The position numbers were made by a program, and so were the translations under genes. A stretch of DNA of 64,000 bases, taken from contig CAXXXM010000002.1 of NCBI GenBank assembly GCA_963663265.2, positions 186,001 through 250,000 on the forward strand, written 5' to 3'. This document shows, in pieces, positions 17,718 through 27,614 of this stretch; the stretch's first letter is position 1; every line of letters begins with the position of its first letter. The notes under the pieces are model-generated. The model did not search any database. It was not told where the DNA came from and saw nothing but the letters and a program-made list of their open reading frames with translations. Source of the DNA: JAEXOD01 sp963663265. GTDB taxonomy: Bacteria; Bacteroidota; Ignavibacteria; Ignavibacteriales; Melioribacteraceae.

Positions 17718-19136
17718 TTACTTTTTATCAAAAAATTGTTTATATAAATCTAAAGATTTAAGACCTTTAAAATCTCTATCAATATCATTTCTAAATTCAG
17801 GTGAATATTTAAGGGCAATTTTCAAATTTTCCAAAGCTTCTTGAGGAGCTTGGTTTTTGAATAATACTTTTGCCTTTTCGTAATAAGCCTTTGCAAAATC
17901 GGGATTTCTAAGTAATGTTTCATCAAAAAAGTTAATAGCTTTACTATTTTCACCAAAAACAGAAGAAATTATACCAAGTTTATACCAAGTTTCATAAGAA
18001 GTATCACCATTATGAATTGCAGAAGCAAAACTAACAGCAGCATCTTTAAATCTACCTAATTTATATTCAACATCCCCTTTTTCAACATGTGCTTCAATTA
18101 ATTCATTTTCAAAATGAATTGCTTTTTTGAATTCCGTTAAAGCTTTATAGTATTTTTCCTGCATAAAATAAATATGACCTTTATTATAGTAAGCTTCAGC
18201 ATATGTAATATCAAGCTCAATAGTTTTATCATAATATTTTATAGCTTCAGTAATTCTGCCTAAGTCCTCAACACTTTGAGCCAAACTAAAATAACCTGTT
18301 TCGTCATAAGGATCAATTTCAACAACTTTTCTAAAAGATTTTTCAGCGGCTTTAAAATTTGCAAGTTTAGCATAACAAACACCTAAGTTAAACCACCCGT
18401 TAGAAAAGTTTTCAAAAACTTCAACTGAACGCTTAAAGCATTCAATTGCTTTTTCATACTCTTCTAATCTGATAAATAAAATCCCTTTATTATAAGAAGT
18501 ATTATAATTATCAATTTCAAGTACATCTAACCGTTCGTATATTTTTAATGCTTCATCAAATTTTTCTAAATGTTCATAAGCAAATGCAATTTCAAACAGG
18601 GCTTCAGTATACTCTTCATCAAGCTCAAAAGCTCTATTAAAGTAGTTTATTGCTTCTTCAAACTGTTCCATCTTAGCATATAATGAACCTAAATTAAAGT
18701 ATATTTCTTCATTATACGGCTCAATAACTTGTGCTGTTCTTAAGGTTGTAATTGCTTCACCAAATAAGTCTAAGTTTTCTTCCGCAATTGCTTTATTTAA
18801 AAGAGTTTCAATATCATTTGGATTAAAAGATATTGCTTTATTAAAACAAATATATGCTTCTTCAAAATTAAAAAGATTATTGCAGAATATTCCTTTATAC
18901 TGCCAAAATTCGGCACTAAAAGGCAATACTTCTAAAACTGCATTAGATAATTTCAATCCATCTTCGTTATAACCGGAATCGGCACACATTAAAACAGTTT
19001 CTTCAATAAAATCAATGTATAAGTAAGTCAAACTATCTTCAACATACTCTTTTGCCGACTTAATTTTATTTAATATTTCTTCCTCGTTGTTGAAATCTTC
19101 AGGTGAATCAAAAAGATAATCATTGGAAGGCTGCAT
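17718..19136 (-). CDS. TPR-repeat protein
   Basis: 472 residues composed almost wholly of tetratricopeptide repeats, about eleven 34-residue units from residue ~45 to ~455 (for example AEFWQYKGIFCNNLFNFEEA, EEIYFNLGSLYAKMEQFEEA, AEAYYNKGHIYFMQEKYYKA). No signal peptide or membrane segment, so a cytoplasmic protein-interaction scaffold. It lies directly upstream of aroE. The N-terminal 40 residues are acidic and not repetitive. The partner is unknown. Confidence 0.9.
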   Translation of the reverse strand: MQPSNDYLFDSPEDFNNEEEILNKIKSAKEYVEDSLTYLYIDFIEETVLMCADSGYNEDGLKLSNAVLEVLPFSAEFWQYKGIFCNNLFNFEEAYICFNKAISFNPNDIETLLNKAIAEENLDLFGEAITTLRTAQVIEPYNEEIYFNLGSLYAKMEQFEEAINYFNRAFELDEEYTEALFEIAFAYEHLEKFDEALKIYERLDVLEIDNYNTSYNKGILFIRLEEYEKAIECFKRSVEVFENFSNGWFNLGVCYAKLANFKAAEKSFRKVVEIDPYDETGYFSLAQSVEDLGRITEAIKYYDKTIELDITYAEAYYNKGHIYFMQEKYYKALTEFKKAIHFENELIEAHVEKGDVEYKLGRFKDAAVSFASAIHNGDTSYETWYKLGIISSVFGENSKAINFFDETLLRNPDFAKAYYEKAKVLFKNQAPQEALENLKIALKYSPEFRNDIDRDFKGLKSLDLYKQFFDKK

Positions 19137-19380
19137 TAAAACTCCATTTTTAGGTTAAAAACTAAAATTTCCTTCAACTAAAATCAAATAATTTTCAGTT
19201 AAAGAATTGTTACTTTTAGAGTACCCATTAAATCTATTTATAAAAACAAATAAATATTCTTAATAAAATAAAAATTATCAAATTGAATTATAACGAAATT
19301 TTTTGTTAAAAGAAAACTATTTTGTAATCTCCTTTTATCTTTTATTTTTACGTAATAAATATTTTGAATTAGGATAAATT

Positions 19381-20064
19381 ATGACTATTGATGAACTAAA
19401 ATTTGAAGCTGCAAAAGAAGCTGTTAGAGATGTAAAGTCTGATTCTATAATAGGTTTAGGTACCGGCTCAACAGCTAATTTTGCTATTAAACTTATTGCT
19501 CAAAAGTATATAGACGGTGAAATACGAAATATTAGGTGTGTTTCAAGTTCAAAAAATTCTGAAATATTAGCAAAAGAATTAGGGTTACCTGTTACAAATT
19601 TTGATGAAGTTCAACAAATTGATGTTACAATTGATGGTGCTGATGAAGTTGATAAAAACCTTAATTTAATTAAAGGTGGTGGTGGTGCGTTATTACGCGA
19701 AAAAATATTAGCTCAAGCCAGTAAATCTGAAATTATTATTGTTGATTCAAGTAAAACTTCTAAACTTTTAGGCGAAAAATGGGCTCTTCCTGTTGAAGTT
19801 ATTCGTTTTTCTTACAAAAATGAAATAAAATATATCGAATCATTAGGTGCAACTGTTACTTTAAGATTAAAAAACGATATTCCTTTTATTACTGACGAAG
19901 GAAACTATATAATCGATTGTAACTTTGGAGTAATTCCCTCTCCTGAGATATTAGCCGACTTATTAAATAAACGAGCAGGAATTGTGGAGCACGGGCTATT
20001 TATTAATTTGTGTACAAAGTTAATAATTGCCAACGAGGATGGAATAGTTGTTAAAAGCAACTAA
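19381..20064 (+). CDS. rpiA: Ribose-5-phosphate isomerase A
   Basis: 227 residues; interconverts ribose 5-phosphate and ribulose 5-phosphate in the pentose phosphate pathway. Motifs: GLGTGSTANFAI (phosphate loop, ~21-32), DVTIDGADEVD with catalytic Asp residues (~81-91), and KGGGGALLREKI with the catalytic Glu and Lys (~98-109). AGGAT precedes the ATG by 6 bases. Divergent from the TPR gene over 244 AT-rich bases; degenerate heptamer repeats begin just after its stop. Confidence 0.96.
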   Translation: MTIDELKFEAAKEAVRDVKSDSIIGLGTGSTANFAIKLIAQKYIDGEIRNIRCVSSSKNSEILAKELGLPVTNFDEVQQIDVTIDGADEVDKNLNLIKGGGGALLREKILAQASKSEIIIVDSSKTSKLLGEKWALPVEVIRFSYKNEIKYIESLGATVTLRLKNDIPFITDEGNYIIDCNFGVIPSPEILADLLNKRAGIVEHGLFINLCTKLIIANEDGIVVKSN

Positions 20065-20384
20065 GTAATAAAGTTAATGTTAATGGCTAAGAGTTAAGTG
20101 TTAAATGGAAAGAAACTTCCAAAAAGTAATATCGTAAAATTATTGGGAGCATGGAACATTATCTATATTTGCGGGAGCACGCGATAGCTGATTTAATATA
20201 TAACATTATCCTCATTAATATAAAAAAATCAACTCGTAAAACCAATAGTGCAAAGTTATCGTTTCAAAACAAATGGGAGCACGTTAGCGGAGCACGCTTT
20301 AAGATTTAATAACATAAAAAATCCCGCCAATAACAGCGGGATTTACTAATTTAAGAATAGGGTTGATATGTCAAAGGATAAAAC
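20065..20384. other. Intergenic 320 bases with heptamer-like repeats and GGGAGCAC words
   Basis: Begins with a degenerate heptamer run (about 20079-20108, units like TTAATGG, CTAAGAG, TTAAGTG). Then GGGAGCA-containing words recur at about 20152, 20172, 20273 and 20289, for example GGGAGCACGCGATAGC. A terminator for the minus-strand gene lies at 20312-20344. No gene. Confidence 0.6.
20312..20344 (-). terminator. Terminator of the Ycf48-repeat gene
   Basis: Nine-bp stem AAATCCCGC/GCGGGATTT with an 8-base loop; on the minus strand it is followed by TTTTTT, about 40 bases past the stop at 20385. Confidence 0.88.
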
Positions 20385-22508
20385 TCATTTTATTAAACAC
20401 ATTTTACGAACAACACTTACATTACCTGAATTTAACCTGTAAAAATAAACACCACTTGAAAGTGAATTAGCATTCCAGGTTGATTTATAATTTCCGGGAG
20501 AAACATAATCTTCAACTAATGTTTCAATTTCTTTCCCTAAAATATCATACACTTTTAGGCTTACAAAGCTTGCCTCAGGAATTGAATACTCAATAGTTGT
20601 AGCAGGATTAAATGGGTTTGGATAATTTTGCTGTAAAACAAAATTATCAGGTAATTTATTGTTTACTGTTTCTGTTTCAACACTATTTACTCCACCATCA
20701 GAAGTATAAATAATCCCATAGCCTGAAATATTTCCCCACCCAATTAAATCACTCGAAAATGAAATCATTGACAGATTGTAATTAGAACTTAGACTCCAGT
20801 GTGCACCTCCATCAACTGTTTTATAAGTTCCCATATAGTTGCTTAAATATCCTGTATACCTGTTAGTAAAAGTAATACCTGCAATTCCGTAAGGAGAAAC
20901 ATATAACTTAGAAAGCGTAGAGCCGGCATCACTACTTAAAAATAGAGTATCATTCTTATTAACAATTAGAGTATTTTCATCAAAACAAAATACACGATGA
21001 TACTCCCCATCTGTTTTGCTTGCGTTTACTACATCCCAAAGCAATCCACCATTTAAGGTTTTTAGAACTACATTGTATCCCCAATGAGTACCATAAGTCC
21101 CTTTACCAACTGCATAACCAACATTCTCATTTATAAAGGATACATCGTACAAATGCGAAACAGTTTGACTATTTTGTGGACCCCAAGTTTCTCCGCCATC
21201 TAAAGTTTTAATTATAGTTCCATTTGTACCAACCATCCAACCGTAGGTAGAATTAACAAACTGCATTGCTAAAATATTTTGACTAATGTTAATATTCTGG
21301 TTTTCCCAAGTATAACCACCATCGGTAGTACGCAAAACATTTGGTACTAAGTTATAACCACCAACTAACCAACCATTAAGCCCATCCTTAAAACTAATAT
21401 CATAAATGTTTTTCATTCTATCATCTAAAAAGAATTTCCACTTTTTTCCATCTTCAGTAAAAGCTAAACCGCCCCTTTGAACTGCAAAAACCTTATTTAA
21501 TCCCTTTATAGCCTTTAAGGTTTCGATGGCTTTATTTGGAGTTTTTTGAGTCCAGTTATTTCCACCATCTTCAGTTTTTGCAATACCTTCGGCAGAAGCA
21601 AACCAGCCAAGATTAGAAGAGAAAAAGAATATTTTATCACAAAGATATATTTCAAAATCAGCAAGAAGATTCCAAGTATCGCCACTATTTACGCTTTTAA
21701 ATAGTTTTCCAGCTCCCATAGCAAAACAATTACTGGATTGTATTGATACAGAAGATAGAGCACCTGAACCGGTAACAACTATTGATTCCCAATTAGCACC
21801 ACCATTAGTAGTTTTTAAGATGCTTCCATAACTCGCAGCTAATCCAAAATTTTCATCTCTAAAGGCAACATCACGAACAGACACACTATTTCCAATAGTT
21901 TGATTTGTCCATGTAGCTCCACCATCCGATGTAAATAACATGGTTCCCAAATTTCCACCAACCCAGCCTTTTGAAGAATTAGCAAAGAAAACAGAATTTA
22001 ACGGATAACTATAATCTTCTCTTATCCAAGTTTCTCCTCCATCAAAAGTTTTTATCAACACACCAACCTGATCAGCACCATTAACATTACCAATCATTCC
22101 CACACAAAAACCATGTTGATAATCTGTAAAAAAAACATCGGTAAGATTTAACAATTGCGAGGGGAACAGATTTATGCTTGGTTCCACAATTTTCCAACTC
22201 GAGCCTCCATTTGTTGTTTTAATTATGTTCTTTCCTTGAACAGCCCAACCGATTGAAGTATTCAAAAAATAGATAGCTCCTCCTCCGGTTGTATAATTAA
22301 GATCCGTACCGGTATAAAGTCCTTCCCAAGAATCTCCCCCATCCTCACTTTTGTAAATAGATAATCCGGTACCCAGAGCATAACCTACATTTGTGCTTAA
22401 AAATTGGATATCACTAAAAATACCGCCACTTTGAAAATACCACCCCTCCTGACAATTGATGTTTATTGTAAATAAAAAAATGACTATTAATAGTAATGTT
22501 TTTTTCAT
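20385..22508 (-). CDS. Secreted Ycf48-like propeller protein with T9SS tail
   Basis: 707 residues from the ATG at 22508, supported by GGAG 6 bases upstream and a signal peptide (MKKTLLLIVIFLFTININCQ); an ATG at 22523 would add five residues. The body contains about a dozen Ycf48/BNR-like blades with the recurrent pattern KTxDGGxTW (for example TTDGGYTWENQN, KTLDGGETWGPQN). The last ~80 residues are a T9SS type A sorting domain (NYPNPFNPATTIEYSIP, VYDILGKEIETLV, SSGVYFYRL). A cell-surface protein of unknown ligand. Confidence 0.9.
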   Translation of the reverse strand: MKKTLLLIVIFLFTININCQEGWYFQSGGIFSDIQFLSTNVGYALGTGLSIYKSEDGGDSWEGLYTGTDLNYTTGGGAIYFLNTSIGWAVQGKNIIKTTNGGSSWKIVEPSINLFPSQLLNLTDVFFTDYQHGFCVGMIGNVNGADQVGVLIKTFDGGETWIREDYSYPLNSVFFANSSKGWVGGNLGTMLFTSDGGATWTNQTIGNSVSVRDVAFRDENFGLAASYGSILKTTNGGANWESIVVTGSGALSSVSIQSSNCFAMGAGKLFKSVNSGDTWNLLADFEIYLCDKIFFFSSNLGWFASAEGIAKTEDGGNNWTQKTPNKAIETLKAIKGLNKVFAVQRGGLAFTEDGKKWKFFLDDRMKNIYDISFKDGLNGWLVGGYNLVPNVLRTTDGGYTWENQNINISQNILAMQFVNSTYGWMVGTNGTIIKTLDGGETWGPQNSQTVSHLYDVSFINENVGYAVGKGTYGTHWGYNVVLKTLNGGLLWDVVNASKTDGEYHRVFCFDENTLIVNKNDTLFLSSDAGSTLSKLYVSPYGIAGITFTNRYTGYLSNYMGTYKTVDGGAHWSLSSNYNLSMISFSSDLIGWGNISGYGIIYTSDGGVNSVETETVNNKLPDNFVLQQNYPNPFNPATTIEYSIPEASFVSLKVYDILGKEIETLVEDYVSPGNYKSTWNANSLSSGVYFYRLNSGNVSVVRKMCLIK

Positions 22509-22801
22509 AGTATCTCCAAGCATATTTTTAATAATAATGGGTTTTATTCTTTCATCTTTTTATGAATATATTAAATAATTGTTCAATTCACAAAATTATT
22601 AACCCTTAAAGCGTATTTTTTTGTCTTTTTTAAGTATTTTTCTTTTTATTCCCCACAAAAACCTATATTTTTTTTTAAAAAAAAGCATAATCGTTATTTT
22701 CCCCGACTAAATTAATAAACAATTCATTCAACAAATTTTGGAACTACATAATTTTTTATCGTGTATAATAAAAGTAATTTTTAACAATACTGACAGAAAT
22801 T

Positions 22802-23734
22802 ATGAACATAACAGTAAACAACATTTCGAAAAATTATGGAAATCAAAAAGCAGTTGATAGTATTTCTTTTGAAGTAAAAAAAGGAGAAATATTAGGGTTT
22901 TTAGGTCCTAACGGTGCCGGAAAAACCACAACTATGAAAATGATAACATGCTTTTTAGCCCCTTCAGAAGGAGATATTTTAGTAGGGGAAGATTCTGTAC
23001 TTAAAGATCAAGAAAAAATTAAAAAGAAATTAGGGTACCTTCCTGAAAATAATCCCCTCTATTATGATATGCCGGTAGTAGAATATTTAGAATTTGCTGC
23101 TGAACTTCAAGAAGTGCCAAAAGAAAAAATTCACGAACAAGTAGCAAAAATGATTAAAGTTTGCGGTTTGAATGTTGAAAAACATAAAAAAATTGGTGAA
23201 CTATCAAAAGGATTTAGGCAGCGTGTAGGTCTTGCACAAGCCATGATTCATGATCCGGAAATATTAATTTTAGACGAACCGACAACCGGTTTAGACCCTA
23301 ATCAAATTGTTGAAATACGAAAACTAATTAGAGATTTAGGGCGTGAAAAAACCGTTATTTTAAGCACACATATTTTACCCGAAGTTGAAGCAACTTGCGA
23401 TAGAATTTTAATTATTAACAATGGCAAAATTGTTGCTGATGGTACTCCTGAATCATTACGAAAAAAATCAGAAGGACAAGAAGTTGTGAAGGTTCAAATT
23501 TTAGAAGCTGAGAATAAAGATGAAATAATTATGACACTTCAACAAATTGACTCTATTCAAATGGTTGACCCCCTATTAAATGAAGAGTTTTCATTTATTG
23601 TTACTTCAAAAGAAGGTGAACATGTTAGAAAAGAAATTTTCAAAATGTGTGTAGAAAAGAATTGGATACTTAATCAATTAACTCCTATTGAAACATCATT
23701 AGAAGATATTTTTAGAAATTTAACTTTGAACTAA
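22802..23734 (+). CDS. gldA: ABC transporter ATPase, GldA-like
   Basis: 310 residues with Walker A GPNGAGKTTTMK (~38-49), Q-loop region, ABC signature LSKGFRQRVGLAQAM (~137) and Walker B ILILDEPTTGLDP (~155), H-loop in ILSTHILPE. The C-terminal ~90 residues are an additional domain. It energises the permease encoded 2 bases downstream. In Flavobacteria GldA works with GldF and GldG in gliding motility and is present here in the same gene order; a motility role in this organism is inferred, not shown. Confidence 0.9.
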   Translation: MNITVNNISKNYGNQKAVDSISFEVKKGEILGFLGPNGAGKTTTMKMITCFLAPSEGDILVGEDSVLKDQEKIKKKLGYLPENNPLYYDMPVVEYLEFAAELQEVPKEKIHEQVAKMIKVCGLNVEKHKKIGELSKGFRQRVGLAQAMIHDPEILILDEPTTGLDPNQIVEIRKLIRDLGREKTVILSTHILPEVEATCDRILIINNGKIVADGTPESLRKKSEGQEVVKVQILEAENKDEIIMTLQQIDSIQMVDPLLNEEFSFIVTSKEGEHVRKEIFKMCVEKNWILNQLTPIETSLEDIFRNLTLN

Positions 23735-23736
23735 CT

Positions 23737-24462
23737 ATGAAAAAAATTTGGATAATTGCTAAACGGGAACTAAACAGCTTTTTTGATTCACTAATAGCTT
23801 ATATACTATTAATTGTATTTTTAGGATTAAGCGGGTTTTTTACATGGCTGTACGGTTCAGATATTTTTTTAATTGGCCAAGCTACAATGCAGCCTTTCTT
23901 TTCGGTTGCTTATTGGACATTGTTTTTCTTTATTCCGGCTTTAACAATGCGTATGGTTGCAGAAGAAAAAAAGACCGGTACAATTGAAATGCTGCTTACA
24001 AAAGCAGTTACAGATAAGCAAGTAATATATGGAAAATTTTTAGCCGGATTTGTTTTGATTTTAATTGCCTTACTTTTAACTCTTCCCTACTATTTTACTA
24101 TTATGTCTATTGGCTCTATTGATCATGGGGCTGTATGGACAGGCTATTTAGGAACGTTATTAATGAGCATGGCTTATTTGAGTATTGGTATTTTTGCTAG
24201 CAGCATTACAAATAATCAAATAGTAGCATTTTTAACATCATTATTTATTGGTGTTTTTTTCTTAATAATTTTTGAAGTTTTGTCCGGCAGTTTTACCGGT
24301 ATTGCAGGTGGTATATTTAGCTATTTAAGTATATCAACACATTATGAATCAATATCGAGAGGTGTAATTGATTCAAAGGATTTAATTTATTTCTGTTCAA
24401 TTACTTTTTTCTGCTTGTTACTTGCAGAAACATCTTTATCAAAAAGAAATATTGCGGGTTAG
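23737..24462 (+). CDS. gldF: ABC transporter permease, GldF-like
   Basis: 241 residues, matching the usual GldF length, with six hydrophobic segments (first at ~18-38, then ~57-75, ~103-125, ~140-160, ~170-190, ~220-235) and the cytoplasmic motif MVAEEKKTGTIEMLLTKAV typical of ABC-2 type permeases. It starts 2 bases after the ATPase gene and ends 3 bases before gldG, so the three are one translation unit. Confidence 0.9.
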   Translation: MKKIWIIAKRELNSFFDSLIAYILLIVFLGLSGFFTWLYGSDIFLIGQATMQPFFSVAYWTLFFFIPALTMRMVAEEKKTGTIEMLLTKAVTDKQVIYGKFLAGFVLILIALLLTLPYYFTIMSIGSIDHGAVWTGYLGTLLMSMAYLSIGIFASSITNNQIVAFLTSLFIGVFFLIIFEVLSGSFTGIAGGIFSYLSISTHYESISRGVIDSKDLIYFCSITFFCLLLAETSLSKRNIAG

Positions 24463-24465
24463 GCT

Positions 24466-25989
24466 ATGTTAAATAAAAGAAAAATTCAGATTACATTATT
24501 AATAATTTTTGGAATAATTGTTTTAGTTAACATAATTGCAAATTATTTTTTCTTAAGATTGGATTTTACTGAAGATCAAAGATATAGTTTAAGCAATGCA
24601 ACCAAAAATATTATAAAAGAGATAAAAGATCCTGTAACTATTACAGCTTATTTTTCAGAAAATCTTCCACCTAACATTGAACAAGTTAGACAAGAATTTA
24701 AAGACTTATTAATAGAATACTCTCAACTTTCTGATGGAAATATAGTATATCAGTTTGTAAACCCTAATGAAAACGAACAGAAAGAAGCGGAAGCACAACA
24801 AAATGGCATTTCTCCGGTTATGATTAATGTAAGAGAAAGAGACCAAATGAAACAACAGCGAGCTTATTTAGGTGCTGTTTTACAATGCGGAACTAACAAA
24901 GATGTTATTCCGATAATTCAGCCGGGTGCTGCTATGGAATATTCACTTTCTACAAGCTTAAAGAAATTAACTGTTATAGATAAACCTACCATTGCATTTT
25001 TACAAAATGACGGTGAAACTTCTTTATCTGCTATGCAGGAAGTTTATCAAACTTTATCAATTACATACTCCGTTACAACTGTTACGGTTGACAGTGCAAA
25101 TGGAATACCGGACGAGTATAAAACTGTTGCAATTGTAGCTCCAAAAGATACAGTTAAACAGAATGTATTGGATTATTTAGATAAATTTTTAGCACGCGGT
25201 GGAAATTTACTTATTGCACTTAATGCTGTTGATGGAAATTTAAATCAAGGAAGCGGAATCGCCTTACATACAGGCTTTGAAGATTGGTTAAAAAATAAAG
25301 GGATTTATATTGAACCATCTTTTATTTTAGACATTACTTGTGGAAGCATTTTAGTACAACAACAACAAGGAATGTTTACAATGCAAACTCCTGTTAAATT
25401 CCCTTATTTACCGGTTATATCAAAATTTGAAGATCATCCCATTGTTAAAGGTTTAGAAGCTGTTATCTTACCATTTGCAAGTCCAATTTCAATTATTGGA
25501 AACAACAAATCAGTTAAAATTACTCCTATTGCTTTTTCATCTGACAAGTCGGATATACAAAAACCTCCGGTTATGTATGATATCAATAAACAATGGACAA
25601 CAAACGATTTTAATAAAAGCTCTATTCCGGTTGCTGTTACCGTAGAGGGCAAAATTAGTGGCGACGTAAAATCTAAATTAGTAGTATTTGGAGACGGTGA
25701 TTTTGCAATTAACGGCGAAGGACAATCTGCCCAAAGATTGCAGCCTGATAACTTAAATTTGTTTGTAAATGCAGTTGACTGGCTTTCAGATGATACAGGT
25801 TTGATTGAATTAAGAACCAAAGGTGTTACAGCAAGACCTATTGACCAGACTTTAGAAGATTCTACAAAAACAATCTTAAAGTATTTTAACTTCTTATTCC
25901 CAATAATTATTATTGTTATTTATGGTTTTGTAAGATTTCAAAATAAAAGAAAAATAAGAAATCAGTTAATGCAAACAGATTACATATAA
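24466..25989 (+). CDS. gldG: GldG-family ABC auxiliary protein
   Basis: 507 residues: N-terminal membrane anchor (~9-30), LDFTEDQRYSLSNATKNI (the family's opening signature), a large extracytoplasmic region with KPTIAFLQNDGE and FLARGGNLLIALN, VFGDGDFAIN near 405, and a C-terminal membrane helix (~478-497). This is the GldG/ABC_transp_aux architecture. It completes the ATPase-permease-auxiliary trio. Function beyond being part of the transporter is not known from sequence. Confidence 0.9.
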   Translation: MLNKRKIQITLLIIFGIIVLVNIIANYFFLRLDFTEDQRYSLSNATKNIIKEIKDPVTITAYFSENLPPNIEQVRQEFKDLLIEYSQLSDGNIVYQFVNPNENEQKEAEAQQNGISPVMINVRERDQMKQQRAYLGAVLQCGTNKDVIPIIQPGAAMEYSLSTSLKKLTVIDKPTIAFLQNDGETSLSAMQEVYQTLSITYSVTTVTVDSANGIPDEYKTVAIVAPKDTVKQNVLDYLDKFLARGGNLLIALNAVDGNLNQGSGIALHTGFEDWLKNKGIYIEPSFILDITCGSILVQQQQGMFTMQTPVKFPYLPVISKFEDHPIVKGLEAVILPFASPISIIGNNKSVKITPIAFSSDKSDIQKPPVMYDINKQWTTNDFNKSSIPVAVTVEGKISGDVKSKLVVFGDGDFAINGEGQSAQRLQPDNLNLFVNAVDWLSDDTGLIELRTKGVTARPIDQTLEDSTKTILKYFNFLFPIIIIVIYGFVRFQNKRKIRNQLMQTDYI

Positions 25990-26022
25990 TTTTCACATAG
26001 TACTTCTAATTAAATAGTATTA

Positions 26023-26050
26023 CTCCTCGACTGTGCCATCAGTCGAGGAG
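26023..26050. repeat. 11-bp hairpin between gldG and the DUF4340 gene
   Basis: CTCCTCGACTG (26023-26033), loop TGCCAT, CAGTCGAGGAG (26040-26050): a perfect, GC-rich stem in an otherwise AT-rich gap, without a T run on either strand. It may be an RNA-processing or stability hairpin separating differential expression within the operon. Confidence 0.65.
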
Positions 26051-26080
26051 GATTAAAGCAAAAATAGGTTAGATAATATT

Positions 26081-27001
26081 ATGATTACCAACATATCCAC
26101 AAGAACATTATTATCAGTATTCGCAGTTTTATTAATAGGAGTAATCTTATTAATACTAATTCCTCGTAATGAACGTACATTTAAAAGCGAATTAGTTTCA
26201 ATTGATACATCTAAAGTTAGTGAAGTATTAATTTTTCCTCATTCAAAAGGACATAAAGAAATAAAGTTATATAAAAATAATAAGGATTGGTATATAAAAC
26301 TTCCCAACGGAGATGCTGAAAAAATTCAGCAAGAAAAAATCAGCCAAGTTTTTAATCAACTTATTTCAATCAAACCCCAGAAACTTGTAACCAAAGACAA
26401 AAAGAAATACAAAGATTTAATGGTTGATTCATCAGGAACTATTGTAAAAGTTTATGAAGGAAAAGAGTTATCGTTAGATATTATTATTGGTCGTTTTGCA
26501 TTCCAACAACCAAAAACCGTTACTACCAATGTACGTTTAAACAATGATAACGAAGTATACGCAACTGAAGGATTTTTAGAAACAACATTTGGCAATATTG
26601 ATTATAACTTTTTTAGGGATAAAACCATATTAAGATATGATATGAACGGTTTTACAAAACTATCCTTTATTTACCCGGCAGATTCATCTTTCCAAGCAAA
26701 AAAATATGATAACATTTGGAAAATTGAAGATAAAGAAGTTAATAACGAAAAGATTAAAAAGTACTTAGCAACTTTATCAAATCTTCAAGGAATTGAAATT
26801 GTTGATAAAAACTTAATAGATTTTAATAACATGACAAAACTTGTACTAAACATCGAAACAGATAAAGCAGGCAAATATACGCTAACAGGTTATTATAACG
26901 ACAAAGACTACATAATATCTTCTTCATTTAACGAAGGAAAATATTTTAGATCCCAAGATCTTGTTCAGAGAATATTTATTGGACAGAAAAACCTTTTTTA
27001 G
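26081..27001 (+). CDS. DUF4340 domain protein, single-pass membrane
   Basis: 306 residues with an N-terminal membrane anchor (~9-27) followed by an extracytoplasmic DUF4340 domain: KIQQEKISQVFNQLISIKPQKL, then the second repeat WKIEDKEVNNEKIKKYLATLSNLQGIEIV. DUF4340 genes commonly follow GldG-like ABC clusters, as here, and probably belong to the same envelope transporter. It is 91 bases from gldG, with a hairpin between. Its stop is followed directly by heptamer-like repeats. Confidence 0.82.
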   Translation: MITNISTRTLLSVFAVLLIGVILLILIPRNERTFKSELVSIDTSKVSEVLIFPHSKGHKEIKLYKNNKDWYIKLPNGDAEKIQQEKISQVFNQLISIKPQKLVTKDKKKYKDLMVDSSGTIVKVYEGKELSLDIIIGRFAFQQPKTVTTNVRLNNDNEVYATEGFLETTFGNIDYNFFRDKTILRYDMNGFTKLSFIYPADSSFQAKKYDNIWKIEDKEVNNEKIKKYLATLSNLQGIEIVDKNLIDFNNMTKLVLNIETDKAGKYTLTGYYNDKDYIISSSFNEGKYFRSQDLVQRIFIGQKNLF

Positions 27002-27030
27002 TAAGGTTAAGTGTTAAAGGTTGAAGGCTA

Positions 27031-27614
27031 AATACATCCCCCAAACAAATCCCCACTCCAGAGTGAGTGAGGATAAATTGTTTAATATTGTCTGAACGGG
27101 GATTTTGATGGATTTTATTGATTTTTGGGATTAATCTTTTATGATTTTTTCGTCACTTGTCACATCGTCACTCGTTACTATTTTTTGATTGCAGAGCAAT
27201 CACACGTCGTTAACCACGCAATGCATCTATCCCCACTACTTCAGACGAAGTCGCACATTTTATGAACCAACTTCAACACGTTAAAACAAAAGCAATTGAA
27301 TGTTTGTGTCGCACCTAACGGAGCTTTTTGTGAAGGGAGGCTTGTATTACTATTAATGTTCCAACCCTAACGGGTCTGGTTAGATGAAGAAATGAGAAAT
27401 TTTGTTTTTTTATGCATTTTATTTTTCAATATATCACATAAAGCGAAACAAGATTAATGATTAAACATAAGAGCCATCGGGACGAAACATCAAAAAAAAA
27501 GATGTAACAAACAAAATATCAAGCCCCAGCGTAGTCGACACCTTTTTGGCAATTGGCGATTATTGATTAGTTTAAACAGCCATTCCATCTGAAAGGCTCT
27601 ATTGGTAGAAAAAA
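27031..27614. repeat. Tandem duplication, copy 1 (~584 bp)
   Basis: Landmarks and their partners in copy 2 keep an offset of 584-585: AATACATCCCCCAAAC at 27031 and 27615, TCTGAA at 27091 and 27675, CCAACCCTAACGGG at 27361 and 27945, AAGCCCC at 27521 and 28106. Copy 1 is more degraded in its palindromes than copy 2. Confidence 0.92.

Noticed and set aside
25434..25820. 128-residue frame antisense to gldG
   Set aside because: Shadow frame; the plus-strand gene is complete and typical.
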